64,000 nt of DNA. It comes from Arenibacter sp. F20364 (GTDB taxonomy: Bacteria; Bacteroidota; Bacteroidia; Flavobacteriales; Flavobacteriaceae). Position numbers and translations under genes: made by a program. Where the stretch lies: positions 1 to 64,000 of the forward strand of contig NZ_JALKBD010000012.1 of NCBI RefSeq assembly GCF_023015905.1. The letters are read 5' to 3'. The notes beneath the pieces are model-generated. The model worked only from the letters and a program-made list of their open reading frames with translations, was not told the DNA's origin and made no database searches. Of the stretch, positions 17,502-27,068 are shown piece after piece; within the stretch, counting starts at the first letter, position 1; the number at the start of each line of letters is the position of its first letter.

Positions 17502-18209
17502 ATGCAATACAAAAGAATACTTTTAAAACTCAGTGGAGAAGCCCTTATGGGCACTAAGCAGTACGGCATAGACGCACAGCGTCTATCAGAGTACGCAGAG
17601 GAGATCAAAGAAGTTGTTGACAAAGGTATAGAAGTTGCTATTGTGATCGGTGGCGGCAATATTTTCAGGGGATTGGCAGGAGCCAGTAATGGAATGGATA
17701 GGGTACAAGCAGACCATATGGGGATGTTGGCCACTGTGATAAACGGATTGGCACTACAAAGTGCCTTGGAATTACAAGGAGTGCAGACCAGGCTACAATC
17801 TGCCATAAAAATAAATGAGGTAGCCGAACCTTTTATTAGAAGACGCGCCATGCGCCATTTGGAAAAAGGTAGGGTAGTTATATTTGGAGGAGGCACTGGA
17901 AATCCATATTTCACCACAGATTCGGCTGCCGTATTAAGGGCCATAGAAATTGAAGCCGATGTAATTTTAAAAGGGACCCGAGTGGACGGTATTTATACCT
18001 CCGATCCGGAAAAGGACAAAACAGCTACCAAATTTGACACTATAACCTTTAAAGATGTCTTGACAAAAGGTCTTAAAGTTATGGATACCACTGCCTTTAC
18101 CCTAAGCCAGGAAAACGAATTGCCGATAGTTGTTTTTGACATGAACAAAAAGGGAAACCTTATGAAGTTGATTTCCGGAGAAAATATAGGAACAGTCGTA
18201 AATCTATAG
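17502..18209 (+). CDS. pyrH: UMP kinase
   Basis: The 235-residue amino-acid-kinase fold protein starts [17 protein letters not shown], with [47 protein letters not shown] and [21 protein letters not shown]. It phosphorylates UMP to UDP, feeding pyrimidine nucleotides to RNA, DNA and nucleotide sugars. A longer frame beginning at a TTG (17478) is rejected because its eight extra residues are absent from the family and overlap a TATTTTTG -7-like element (17473-17480). The gene frr follows after 41 bases. Confidence 0.96.
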   Translation: MQYKRILLKLSGEALMGTKQYGIDAQRLSEYAEEIKEVVDKGIEVAIVIGGGNIFRGLAGASNGMDRVQADHMGMLATVINGLALQSALELQGVQTRLQSAIKINEVAEPFIRRRAMRHLEKGRVVIFGGGTGNPYFTTDSAAVLRAIEIEADVILKGTRVDGIYTSDPEKDKTATKFDTITFKDVLTKGLKVMDTTAFTLSQENELPIVVFDMNKKGNLMKLISGENIGTVVNL

Positions 18210-18250
18210 TTTTGGCACTATTTGTGTTAAATGAAATAAAAAAATAGCAT

Positions 18251-18805
18251 ATGAACGAAGAAATTAAATTTATACTGGACACTACCAAAGAAGGGATGGA
18301 CAGCGCCATAGCGCACCTTGAAAAAATGTTCTTAAAAATAAGGGCCGGAAAGGCAAGTCCGGTAATGCTATCCAGTGTAATGGTGGAATATTACGGCTCC
18401 CCCACCCCATTGTCCCAAGTTGCAAATGTCAACACTCCTGACGCAAGGACCCTGTCCGTTCAACCATGGGAAAAGAACATGCTTCATGAAATAGAAAAAG
18501 CCATAATGAACGCCAATCTTGGATTTAATCCTATGAACAACGGGGATTTTGTAATTATCAACGTACCTCCCCTAACGGAAGAAAGAAGAAGGGATTTGGT
18601 AAAACAGGCCAAGGCTGAAGCTGAAGATGCCAAGATCGGCGTCCGTAATGCACGCCAGGAAGCAAATAAAGAAATTAGGGGTCTTGAAGTATCCGAAGAT
18701 TTGCAAAAAAACGCAGAGGCCGATGTACAGACACTCACAGATAAATACATAAAAAAGATCGACGCCTTCCTTGAAGCCAAGGAAGCAGAAATCATGAAGG
18801 TATAA
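18251..18805 (+). CDS. frr: Ribosome recycling factor
   Basis: The 184-residue protein has the full RRF pattern: MDSAIAHLEKMFLKIRAGKASP, VEYYGSPTPLSQVANV, LSVQPWEKNML, PPLTEERRRDLVKQAKAEAE and the helical end ADVQTLTDKYIKKIDAFLEAK. With EF-G it splits post-termination ribosomes. It is the second gene of the pyrH-frr unit, ended by a very strong hairpin. Confidence 0.97.
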   Translation: MNEEIKFILDTTKEGMDSAIAHLEKMFLKIRAGKASPVMLSSVMVEYYGSPTPLSQVANVNTPDARTLSVQPWEKNMLHEIEKAIMNANLGFNPMNNGDFVIINVPPLTEERRRDLVKQAKAEAEDAKIGVRNARQEANKEIRGLEVSEDLQKNAEADVQTLTDKYIKKIDAFLEAKEAEIMKV

Positions 18806-18820
18806 CATCCTTACAGTACT

Positions 18821-18860
18821 GAAATTAAAAGAGCGACCTAGTGGTCGCTCTTTTAATTTC
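18821..18860 (+). terminator. Terminator after frr
   Basis: A perfect 18-bp stem, GAAATTAAAAGAGCGACC (18821-18838) with its complement at 18843-18860, has loop TAGT. The U-rich part of the downstream arm serves as the tract. It is the longest perfect hairpin I found in the window. Confidence 0.88.
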
Positions 18861-19108
18861 CTCTTACCATTTAGCTAAGTAAACTTCATATTATAAGCCT
18901 ATCGGCCCCAACTTGTACGACAGATCAAATTCGTTCCTATAAACCCTACTATTTAGCCCCTGCATCCTAGGAACAATAACAATCATTCTATACCTTTGCG
19001 CTCGAATAATTTTAGAATCCAAAGAACCTTTTTAAATCATATCGGTTTACTGGTTTTTTTTATGGTCAAATGCCAAAAAAGGTATTCTGAAATAAGACGT
19101 TTCACTAG

Positions 19109-21508
19109 ATGGTTGCAAAGTTAACGCGAGGATTTTGGGCAAAAATAGCAAGGATAATACTTAGGAACAGAATTATAATTCTAGTCCTAATCGCCATTAT
19201 GACCGTTTTTATGTCCATGCAATGGGACAAAATGAGGTTTTCCAATTCACAGGCCAACCTCTTACCTGACCACCATCCTGTAAATCTGGAATATCTTTCC
19301 TTTCTAAAACAATTTGGGGAAGAAGGCAATGTCGTTGTCTTGGCTGTAAAAGACAGTTCCTTATTTACCCCTAAAAAATTCAATCGCTGGAACAAGCTAA
19401 GTAAGCAACTTGGGGCCTTCCCTGAAGTAGACTTTGTATTGTCTACGGACAATTTACAAGAACTCGTAAAAGATACTGTAAAACAAGAATTTGTTATGCA
19501 GCCTTTTATAAAACAAACCCCAAAAACCAAAAAGGAGGTAGACAGTCTAACCAATCATCTTTTTAACGACCTTCCCTTTTACGATAACCTTATCTACAAT
19601 AAAAAAACACATACCATACGCAGTGTTATTTATTTGGACAAGGATATTGTTAATACTTCTGTACGCAAGGACTTTATTTTGGAAGACCTCTCCACTTTGG
19701 TCAAAAATTTTGAAAAAGAAACTGGTCTCGATGTCCATATTTCGGGCATGCCCTACATAAGGACTATGAACTCCCAGAATATCATAGATGAAATTGGAAA
19801 ATTTATACTTGCGGCCCTAGGGGTTACTTCCTTGATCTTCTTTTTCTTTTTCAGAAGTTTTAGGGCCACCATTATTTCCATGTTCGTTGTAATTGTAGGG
19901 GTTATGTGGGCTTTCGGAATCTTGGGCCTATTACAATATGAAATTACGGTACTAACGGCCCTCATTCCACCATTAATAATTGTTATTGGTATCCCAAATT
20001 GTATCTTCCTCATCAACAAATACCAACAGGAAGTAAAAAAGCACGGAAATCAGGCTTTGTCTCTGCAACGGGTCATCTCTAAAATTGGCAATGCCACCTT
20101 AATGACCAACGTTACCACCGCCTCTGGTTTTGCCACATTCATAATTACCGATAGCAAACTACTTAAAGAGTTCGGTATTGTTGCCTCAATAAATATTATA
20201 GGAATATTTGTGCTTTCCCTTTTGATAATTCCGATTATCTATAGCTTTATGTCCCTTCCAAAACACAAGCATTTGAAACACTTAAATACCAAGTGGATCG
20301 AAACTTTTGTAAGCTGGATGGAAAGAATTGTAAGAGACAGAAGGATTACGGTTTATGTAGTATCCATAGCTCTTTTGGTAGCAAGTATTATTGGCATTTA
20401 TCAAATAGACATTTCAGGAAGCCCTATAGAGGACATGCCAAAAAAGGCCGAATTTTTTCAGGACATACGGTTTTTTGAACGGGAGTTTGACGGAATAATG
20501 CCCGTAGAAATTGTGGTAGATACGGAAAGGCCCAAAGGGGTCTTAAAACCTTCCACCTTAAGGAAAATGGATGAATTAGGCACGGTAATAAATGAAATTC
20601 CCGAACTTTCCAGATCAGTTTCGGTGGTAGACCTGGTAAAATATTCCAAACAAGCCTTTTATAGCGGTATACCCAAATATTATCAGCTGCCCACCTCACA
20701 AGAAAATACTTTTATTATGGATGTGGCCCGCAAATCTGCAGACAACGGCAACCTACTCAGCAGTTTTGTAGATAGCACTGGGCAGGTAGCCCGGATGACC
20801 ACTTACATGAAGGATGTAAAAACATCCCGAATGGAAACCATTGAGGCTAAACTAAAAGAAAATATTGATAAAATATTTCCTGCGGACAGATATAAGGTTA
20901 TCATGACCGGCAGCGCCCTACTGTTTTTAAAGGGGACCAAATATCTGGTAAAAAACCTTATAATGTCCCTTGCTTTGGCCATAGGCCTTATTGCCCTCTT
21001 TATGGCCTATCTTTTCCGATCTTTTAGAATGATAGTTATCTCACTGATTCCCAATTTATTACCTCTTGTAATTACAGCCGGAGTCATGGGGTTTGTAGGA
21101 GTACCTATAAAGCCTTCCACTATTTTGGTATTTAGTATTGCTTTCGGAATTTCGGTGGACGACACCATACACTTTTTGGCCAAGTACCGACAGGAGTTGA
21201 TAAGTAACCATTGGAGAATAAAAAAATCGGTCTACGCTGCCCTTAGGGAAACAGGGGTTAGTATGTTCTATACCTCCATTGTCCTGTTTTTTGGTTTTTC
21301 GGTCTTTATAATTTCAAGTTTTGGAGGAACCGTTGCTTTGGGCGCATTGGTTTCGGCCACCTTATTATTTGCAATGCTGGCCAACCTTATCCTATTACCG
21401 TCATTACTTCTTTCACTGGAGAGAAGCATTGCCAACAAACAGGTATTGAAAGAACCGCAAATAGACATCCTTCCAAAGGAAGAATTAAACATCACGGACA
21501 AAGAATAA
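19109..21508 (+). CDS. RND/MMPL superfamily exporter
   Basis: This is a 799-residue membrane protein with the two-fold RND plan: one N-terminal helix (about 14-35), an extracytoplasmic loop, five helices (about 220-370), one helix near 415, a second loop, and five helices (about 625-780). Sterol-sensing/MMPL-type features are GVMWAFGILGLLQYEITVLT and FGISVDDTIHFLAKYRQEL, the latter carrying the acidic residues that relay protons. Its relatives export lipids (HpnN, MmpL) rather than drugs. No adaptor or outer-membrane channel gene is adjacent. A possible -7 element TACCTTTG lies at 18991-18998. The substrate is unknown. Confidence 0.85.
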   Translation: MVAKLTRGFWAKIARIILRNRIIILVLIAIMTVFMSMQWDKMRFSNSQANLLPDHHPVNLEYLSFLKQFGEEGNVVVLAVKDSSLFTPKKFNRWNKLSKQLGAFPEVDFVLSTDNLQELVKDTVKQEFVMQPFIKQTPKTKKEVDSLTNHLFNDLPFYDNLIYNKKTHTIRSVIYLDKDIVNTSVRKDFILEDLSTLVKNFEKETGLDVHISGMPYIRTMNSQNIIDEIGKFILAALGVTSLIFFFFFRSFRATIISMFVVIVGVMWAFGILGLLQYEITVLTALIPPLIIVIGIPNCIFLINKYQQEVKKHGNQALSLQRVISKIGNATLMTNVTTASGFATFIITDSKLLKEFGIVASINIIGIFVLSLLIIPIIYSFMSLPKHKHLKHLNTKWIETFVSWMERIVRDRRITVYVVSIALLVASIIGIYQIDISGSPIEDMPKKAEFFQDIRFFEREFDGIMPVEIVVDTERPKGVLKPSTLRKMDELGTVINEIPELSRSVSVVDLVKYSKQAFYSGIPKYYQLPTSQENTFIMDVARKSADNGNLLSSFVDSTGQVARMTTYMKDVKTSRMETIEAKLKENIDKIFPADRYKVIMTGSALLFLKGTKYLVKNLIMSLALAIGLIALFMAYLFRSFRMIVISLIPNLLPLVITAGVMGFVGVPIKPSTILVFSIAFGISVDDTIHFLAKYRQELISNHWRIKKSVYAALRETGVSMFYTSIVLFFGFSVFIISSFGGTVALGALVSATLLFAMLANLILLPSLLLSLERSIANKQVLKEPQIDILPKEELNITDKE

Positions 21509-21613
21509 CAGTCCATTTATTGAAATATTTTTCACCTGGTATATACAGATATATACCCAATTTATATTTTTGCAAAAAGGCTATCTTTGCCACTTAATTT
21601 ACAAGGAATCCAA

Positions 21614-23047
21614 ATGAATACATTTAGCGTAAAAGAGCTACTATCTCCCGAACATTTACACCAAGAAGTCATTGTTAACGGTTGGGTAAAAACCTATAGG
21701 AGCAATAGATTTATTGCTTTAAACGATGGATCGACTATAAACAATATACAATGCGTAGTAGATTTTGAGGAATTTGATAAAAATTTACTAAGGCAAATTA
21801 ATACCGGGGCAGCACTTAAAATAAGTGGCACCTTGGTAGAAAGCCAAGGAAAGGGTCAGTCTGTTGAGATACAGGTTAAGGATATTATAGTTCATGGAGG
21901 TGCAGACCCAGAGGCCTACCCTATTCAACCCAAAAAGCACTCCTTGGAGTTTTTAAGGGAGAAGGCTCATCTCCGTGTAAGAACAAATACCTTTGCGGCT
22001 ATCATGCGCGTACGATCCGCACTTTCGTTTGCCGTTCATCAGTATTTTCAAAAAAACGGATTCTATTACGTCCATACCCCGATAATTACCGGATCGGATG
22101 CGGAAGGAGCTGGAGAAATGTTTAGGGTATCTACCTTGGACAATAAAAAACCGCCATTAACTGACGACGGGGAAATAGACTACAAGGAAGATTTTTTTGG
22201 AAAAGAAACCAATTTAACGGTGTCTGGACAGTTGGAAGCGGAAACCTACGCTATGGGACTGGGCAAGGTTTATACCTTTGGACCTACTTTCAGGGCCGAG
22301 AACTCCAACACATCAAGACATTTGGCCGAATTTTGGATGATAGAGCCCGAGGTAGCCTTTAATGATTTGGATGCCAATATGGATTTGGCCGAAGACTTCA
22401 TTAAGGATGTAATCAATTATGCTTTGGAAAACTGTTTGGAGGATCTTCAATTCTTGGAACAACGATTATTGGATGAAGAAAAGAGTAAGCCCCAGGCCGA
22501 GCGAAGTGAGATGCCGTTGATCGAAAAATTAAAGTTTGTTTCGGACAATACATTTAAACGCGTAACCTATACCGAAGCTATAGACATTCTTAGAAACAGC
22601 AAGCCCAACAAAAAGAAGCAATTTAAATATCTTATAGATGAATGGGGAGCAGACCTACAAAGTGAGCACGAGCGCTTTTTGGTGGAAAAACATTTTAAAT
22701 GCCCAGTGATACTTTTTGATTATCCAGCAAAAATAAAGGCATTTTACATGCGTTTGAATGAGGATGGCAAAACAGTAAGGGCCATGGACATCCTATTCCC
22801 TGGAATCGGCGAAATTGTAGGTGGATCACAACGTGAGGAGCGATTGGACATCTTAATGGAGAAGATCAAGGCTTTGGGTATTGATGAGGAGGAACTTTGG
22901 TGGTATTTGGATCTTAGAAAATTTGGAACTGCCGTACACAGCGGTTTTGGACTCGGTTTTGAGCGATTGGTATTGTTTGCAACAGGAATGGGTAATATCA
23001 GAGATGTTATACCTTTTCCAAGAACGCCACAAAATGCTGAATTCTAA
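21614..23047 (+). CDS. asnS: Asparaginyl-tRNA synthetase
   Basis: The 477-residue class II synthetase starts MNTFSVKELLS. The N-terminal OB-fold anticodon domain contains VIVNGWVKTYRSNRFIALND. The catalytic domain has motif 2 FGPTFRAENSNTSRHLAEFW and motif 3 GFGLGFERLVLF. A proline-containing HTPIITGSDAEGAGEMF is typical of AsnRS, and an insertion of about 60 residues around EEKSKPQAERSEM is common in Bacteroidota. A longer start at 21587 (adding MPLNLQGIQ) would overlap a TATCTTTG promoter-like element and is rejected. It charges tRNA-Asn directly. rpoN follows after 40 bases. Confidence 0.96.
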   Translation: MNTFSVKELLSPEHLHQEVIVNGWVKTYRSNRFIALNDGSTINNIQCVVDFEEFDKNLLRQINTGAALKISGTLVESQGKGQSVEIQVKDIIVHGGADPEAYPIQPKKHSLEFLREKAHLRVRTNTFAAIMRVRSALSFAVHQYFQKNGFYYVHTPIITGSDAEGAGEMFRVSTLDNKKPPLTDDGEIDYKEDFFGKETNLTVSGQLEAETYAMGLGKVYTFGPTFRAENSNTSRHLAEFWMIEPEVAFNDLDANMDLAEDFIKDVINYALENCLEDLQFLEQRLLDEEKSKPQAERSEMPLIEKLKFVSDNTFKRVTYTEAIDILRNSKPNKKKQFKYLIDEWGADLQSEHERFLVEKHFKCPVILFDYPAKIKAFYMRLNEDGKTVRAMDILFPGIGEIVGGSQREERLDILMEKIKALGIDEEELWWYLDLRKFGTAVHSGFGLGFERLVLFATGMGNIRDVIPFPRTPQNAEF

Positions 23048-23087
23048 TCATTATTCTTTAACTTTATAGGACGGATTACCATTATTT

Positions 23088-24545
23088 ATGCTGAAACAAC
23101 ACCTACAGTTTAAATTATCGCAGAAATTATCTCCACAACAAATACAGTTGATGAAGTTGATTCAATTGCCTACGCAAGCGTTTGAACAGCGACTAAAACA
23201 AGAATTGGAGGAAAACCCTGCCCTGGAAACTGGAAAGGAAGAAGGGGAGACCCAACAGGATGAATTTGATGATCTATATGACAATGAAACCGATAGTGAA
23301 AACATTAATGCGGAAGACATCAATATAGATGATTATTTAAGTGATGACGAGATTCCGGATTATCGCACACAAGCCAATAATTACAGTGCCGATGATGAGG
23401 AAAAAAGTGTTCCCTATGCAGCAGGGATTTCCTTTAATCAATACCTCATAAATCAATTAAATACGGTATACTTAACGGACGAGGAATGGTCCATTGCAGA
23501 ATTCCTGGTGGGGAGCGTAGATGAGAGTGGATATATAAGAAGACCTCTTTCAGATATAATGGACGATCTGGCCTTTACCCAAAATATCTATACGGACGAA
23601 AAGACCATTGAAAAAGTATTGCATATAGTTCAGGATCTCGATCCTGCCGGTGTGGCCGCCAGAACACTGGAAGAATGCCTTCTTATACAATTAAAAAGGA
23701 AGGAAGTTACTCCAAGTATAGAACTGGCAATTACCTTATTGGAGAAATCCTTCGAACAGTTTACCAAAAAGCACTATCAAAAGCTTATTCAAAAACACAA
23801 TATAACAGAAGAGCAGTTAAAAGATGCCATTACCGAAATTGAACGCTTGAATCCCAAACCGGGAGGTTCATATTCCGGTAATAATAGAATTGTTGAACAC
23901 GTTGTCCCCGATTTTTCCATTCGAATTGTAGACGGGGAATTGGAGCTTACCCTAAATGGAAGAAATGCACCAGAGCTTCACGTTTCACGCGAGTACAACA
24001 ACATGTTGGCCGGGTACAAAAACTCCAAGGAAAAGTCAAAGTCCCAAAAGGACACCGTAATGTTCATCAAGCAAAAATTGGATGCCGCAAAATGGTTTAT
24101 TGACGCCATAAGACAACGTCAGCAGACCCTTTATATTACCATGAACGAAATCATGGAATATCAAAAAGAATACTTTCTGACCGGGGATGAACGGAAACTG
24201 AGACCTATGATCCTAAAGGATATAGCCGATGGTATCGGTATGGACGTCTCTACCGTATCCAGGGTGGCCAACAGCAAATATGTTGATACCCCCTATGGCA
24301 CCAAATTGATAAAGGATTACTTCTCCGAATCCATGAAAAATGATCAAGGAGAAGATGTATCTACCAAAGAAATAAAAAAAATATTGGAAACTGTTATTGG
24401 AGAGGAAACCAAGAAAAAACCGTTAACGGACGATAAATTGGCGGCTATTCTTAAAGAAAAAGGGTATCCTATTGCCAGGCGTACGGTAGCAAAGTACAGG
24501 GAACAATTGGATATCCCGGTAGCCAGGTTGAGAAAACAGATTTAA
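23088..24545 (+). CDS. rpoN: RNA polymerase sigma-54 factor
   Basis: The 485-residue protein begins with the glutamine-rich activator region I (LSPQQIQLMKLIQLPTQAFEQRL), continues through an acidic region II (about 45-110), the core-binding domain (about 115-300), the HTH with DIADGIGMDVSTVSRVANSKYV, and ends with the RpoN box ARRTVAKYRE near residue 470, which recognises the -24 element. It directs transcription at GG-N10-GC promoters and needs an AAA+ activator, none of which is in the window. The stop overlaps the next ATG (TAATG), coupling it to the PAP2-like gene. Confidence 0.97.
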   Translation: MLKQHLQFKLSQKLSPQQIQLMKLIQLPTQAFEQRLKQELEENPALETGKEEGETQQDEFDDLYDNETDSENINAEDINIDDYLSDDEIPDYRTQANNYSADDEEKSVPYAAGISFNQYLINQLNTVYLTDEEWSIAEFLVGSVDESGYIRRPLSDIMDDLAFTQNIYTDEKTIEKVLHIVQDLDPAGVAARTLEECLLIQLKRKEVTPSIELAITLLEKSFEQFTKKHYQKLIQKHNITEEQLKDAITEIERLNPKPGGSYSGNNRIVEHVVPDFSIRIVDGELELTLNGRNAPELHVSREYNNMLAGYKNSKEKSKSQKDTVMFIKQKLDAAKWFIDAIRQRQQTLYITMNEIMEYQKEYFLTGDERKLRPMILKDIADGIGMDVSTVSRVANSKYVDTPYGTKLIKDYFSESMKNDQGEDVSTKEIKKILETVIGEETKKKPLTDDKLAAILKEKGYPIARRTVAKYREQLDIPVARLRKQI

Positions 24546-25150
24546 TGCGACTATTCCTAAAGATCACATCTTACCTTCTACACCCGCTTTTTATCCCATT
24601 TGCAGGCACTATAGCTTATTTCCTAATTACGCCCAAATACAGTCCGTTAGAGGTGCAGAGTGGCAATATATTGCCCATATTTATACTCACCATAATCATA
24701 CCTATTATATTTTACCTGATCTTGCGGAACTTGGGCATTGTAAGCTCCATATTCATGCCCAATCTACAAGAACGGAAATATCCTCTTTATATAAGCTTAG
24801 GACTGCTTATAATGGTTTTGTTCAAAGTAATTCCCAATAACTTTACCATAGAGCTGCATTACTATTTTCTAGGCCTGATAGCGGGCTTATTCAGTGCTCT
24901 TGTATTGCTGTTTCTAAACTTTAAATGCAGTATGCACATGTTGGGCATGGGAAGCCTGCTGATGTACTTAATAAACCTTAGTATTCACTTTGAGATCAAC
25001 GTTACCATTGCCATAAGTATCGTAACATTACTTTGTGGCCTAGCAGCCACCTCCAGGCTTTATTTGAACGCCCATAATAAAGCTGAAGTACTTATTGGTT
25101 TTGCCATTGGCCTATTCACCCAATTATTTACCATTAAATTCTGGTTATAA
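24545..25150 (+). CDS. PAP2-like membrane protein
   Basis: The 201-residue protein has about six hydrophobic segments. The C-terminal part has SMHMLG and then SRLYLNAHNKAEVLIGFAIG, which fits the PAP2 phosphatase pattern SR-x5-H-x3-D/E with Glu in place of Asp, and serine-histidine spacing related to the central PSGH motif. The first PAP2 motif (KxxxxxxRP) is degenerate (perhaps LQERKYPL). It may dephosphorylate a lipid phosphate such as undecaprenyl pyrophosphate or be an inactive relative. It is coupled to rpoN by a one-base overlap, and its 3' end overlaps the 3' end of the convergent porT-like gene by six bases. Confidence 0.7.
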   Translation: MRLFLKITSYLLHPLFIPFAGTIAYFLITPKYSPLEVQSGNILPIFILTIIIPIIFYLILRNLGIVSSIFMPNLQERKYPLYISLGLLIMVLFKVIPNNFTIELHYYFLGLIAGLFSALVLLFLNFKCSMHMLGMGSLLMYLINLSIHFEINVTIAISIVTLLCGLAATSRLYLNAHNKAEVLIGFAIGLFTQLFTIKFWL

Positions 25151-25837
25151 AATATAGAAAATAAGCCCCACCTTCAGTGGCTTAAACTCTACAAGGTCTC
25201 CGGATTGCCCCATTACCCCGTCATTAAATAGCGAACTTAGCGCGTAATAAATATGAATATTGAAGGTATTGTAGCCGACGTTTAAGGTTAGACCATATTG
25301 AAAGTCCCTTATATCATTGTTGACAAAGACTATTTTCTCTGTACTTGAAACGTATTTGGACCTTCCATCAAAGACATAACCAATTTTTACACCTGTATAT
25401 ATCCTCCAAAATTTATACTCCTCTGGGGTAGAATTACGCCATCTAAACTGAAAGGGCAGCTCAACTACATGTGTAGCAATTTTATTTCTCTTAAAATCGG
25501 CATCACTATCCAACACCGTATATTCCAATTCTGTTCCTTGCTGTGAAGCCAACAAATTTGTATAGTAGGAGTTTATACCATAGCCTAGACCAATACCGAT
25601 GCCCATGGTCCTATCATAACTTATCGGAATATCTTTTATAAAACCACCCTGTAAACCATATGACAGGTTTCTTTGGGAAACATCAGGGGGAAGTTGCGTA
25701 GCAAAATTATAGGTGAGTCCAAAATAAAACTGATCTTCCAAATATTTCCTATCCACATCATTCTTGGTATCCAAAACTTGCCCACTAACAAAAGTCACGG
25801 ATAACAAAAGTATTGTCAAAATAAAAGAACACCTCAT
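25145..25837 (-). CDS. porT: PorT/SprT-like outer-membrane beta-barrel (type IX secretion)
   Basis: The 230-residue product has a signal peptide ending at VSGQ (about residue 20) and about eight amphipathic beta-strands (YFGLTYNFATQL, LQGGFIKDIPISYDRTMGIGIGLGYG, HVVELPFQFRWR, YTGVKIGYVFDG, FQYGLTLNVGYNTFNIHIYYALSSLF), ending with the aromatic GLIFYIL. Length, strand pattern and the gene order next to the ExbB/ExbD cluster match the PorT/SprT protein needed for type IX secretion and gliding in Flavobacteriia. General porin-family relatives look similar, so the symbol is given with moderate certainty. It is downstream of a terminator and probably has its own promoter. Confidence 0.65.
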   Translation of the reverse strand: MRCSFILTILLLSVTFVSGQVLDTKNDVDRKYLEDQFYFGLTYNFATQLPPDVSQRNLSYGLQGGFIKDIPISYDRTMGIGIGLGYGINSYYTNLLASQQGTELEYTVLDSDADFKRNKIATHVVELPFQFRWRNSTPEEYKFWRIYTGVKIGYVFDGRSKYVSSTEKIVFVNNDIRDFQYGLTLNVGYNTFNIHIYYALSSLFNDGVMGQSGDLVEFKPLKVGLIFYIL

Positions 25838-25865
25838 AGCCCACTAAAGGTAATTAATTAAACAC

Positions 25866-25898
25866 AAAAAAAACGCTTCAAAATATGCATTTGAAGCG
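25866..25898 (-). terminator. Terminator of the exbB-exbD operon
   Basis: The stem CGCTTCAAA (25874-25882) with TTTGAAGCG (25890-25898) has a 7-base loop. The complement of 25866-25873 gives a T-run on the minus strand. It lies 28 bases beyond the last exbD stop and before the porT-like start. Confidence 0.85.
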
Positions 25899-25925
25899 CT
25901 TTAAATTCTCTTATCCTTTTACTAA

Positions 25926-26408
25926 CTATTGCAAGTTCCTGAAAGCATCACCTTCATAGGTGGTATAATTTACTTTCAGGGCATTTACTTTTCTAAGTTC
26001 TTGTTTAATATCGGAAATAATACCCATATTGGCTTCCTTGTCCACCTTAAGTGCGGTTGTCAACACATTTTGTAATTCTTGAGGCTTTTTGGCCCTTTCC
26101 ATCAAAATATAATCTCCAACTTCGGAGGCATCAGCAAACTTATCGTTCAACTGAATTTTGGATTCGGTACCAAAAGTTTTTTCATATTCACGGGTTGGTT
26201 TTCCAACATAAATGTAGATTACCCTATCCTTCTTCTCCAGCTTTTTAATTTCTGAAGCATTGGGAAGAACGTTCTCAACCTTTAGGGAACTATCTTTCAT
26301 TACCGTAACCGTCATAAAGAAGAACAAAAGCATAAAAACGATATCTGGCAATGATGCTGTATTCACCGCTGGTAAGGAAGCATCTTTTTTCTTATTAAAT
26401 TTTGACAT
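25926..26408 (-). CDS. exbD: Biopolymer transport protein ExbD (second copy)
   Basis: The 160-residue protein has one N-terminal transmembrane segment (about 15-38) in which TASLPDIVFMLLFFFMTVTV carries the essential aspartate D22 of the proton path, then a periplasmic domain with IYIYVGKPTREYE and a C-terminal YEGDAFRNLQ. It assembles with ExbB to convert proton motive force into motion for TonB-type or gliding-type partners. It is the last gene of the operon, 25 bases after another ExbD. Two different ExbD proteins in one operon suggest a heteromeric stator, as is common in Bacteroidota. Confidence 0.92.
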   Translation of the reverse strand: MSKFNKKKDASLPAVNTASLPDIVFMLLFFFMTVTVMKDSSLKVENVLPNASEIKKLEKKDRVIYIYVGKPTREYEKTFGTESKIQLNDKFADASEVGDYILMERAKKPQELQNVLTTALKVDKEANMGIISDIKQELRKVNALKVNYTTYEGDAFRNLQ

Positions 26409-26433
26409 AGTATCTTGTTTTTATCTTCTATAT

Positions 26434-27054
26434 TTAGTTTGAGGATGTTTCAGCCTCTGAAAGCTTCTGCGGAAACAAATCCTGAATCCTCTTCACCTTT
26501 TCCTTTAACTCATCACGAACATTGTCCGGCGTTTCTGGATTAAGATATTCGGCTTCCATATCCGTAAAGTCTTTCTTAAACAAACGCTGGGCTTCTCTAT
26601 TTCTAAGATCGTTATAAGCTCCAACCAATTCGTTCTGAACCGTAATATAGGTACCGTACTTGGTTTCCCTATCGTTCTTCAGTGATATAATGGCCTTGGA
26701 AGGGTTATCGGATGAGCTTGCATCCCTCTTCCCTTTACAATAATTACAAAAATCAGGGCTTCCTGAAGGAGCACCACCATTGTCTAAAAAAGCAATGGCC
26801 TTAGCCCTTAAATCCTTGATGTTTGTTAATTCTTCGTCAGCCAATAATTGTCCATCACGGTTAATACTGACCTCAAAAATATTCTTTTGCTTAATAATTA
26901 CATCGGTATCGGGCGGCTCAATTGGTGGCAACATACGATCCAAACCTGCATCTGTCTCAATAGTGGTAGTCACTAGAAAAAAGATAAGCAATAAGAACGC
27001 TATGTCTGCCATAGAACCTGCATTTACCTCTGGTGGTGCTCCTCTTTTTGGCAT
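26434..27054 (-). CDS. exbD: Biopolymer transport protein ExbD (first copy, CxxC insert)
   Basis: The 206-residue protein starts MPKRGAPPEVNAGSMADIAF, with the stator aspartate D17 in the single transmembrane helix (MADIAFLLLIFFLVTTTIE). The periplasmic domain is longer than in the second copy and contains an inserted segment SPDFCNYCKGKRDASSSDNP (about residues 100-120) with a CxxC pair, then KAIISLKNDRETKYGTYI and a charged coiled C-terminus ending ETSSN. The CxxC pair could form a disulphide in the periplasm. The start is 14 bases after the small membrane protein gene, so the four genes are one transcript. Confidence 0.92.
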   Translation of the reverse strand: MPKRGAPPEVNAGSMADIAFLLLIFFLVTTTIETDAGLDRMLPPIEPPDTDVIIKQKNIFEVSINRDGQLLADEELTNIKDLRAKAIAFLDNGGAPSGSPDFCNYCKGKRDASSSDNPSKAIISLKNDRETKYGTYITVQNELVGAYNDLRNREAQRLFKKDFTDMEAEYLNPETPDNVRDELKEKVKRIQDLFPQKLSEAETSSN

Positions 27055-27068
27055 AATATTTTATTTAA

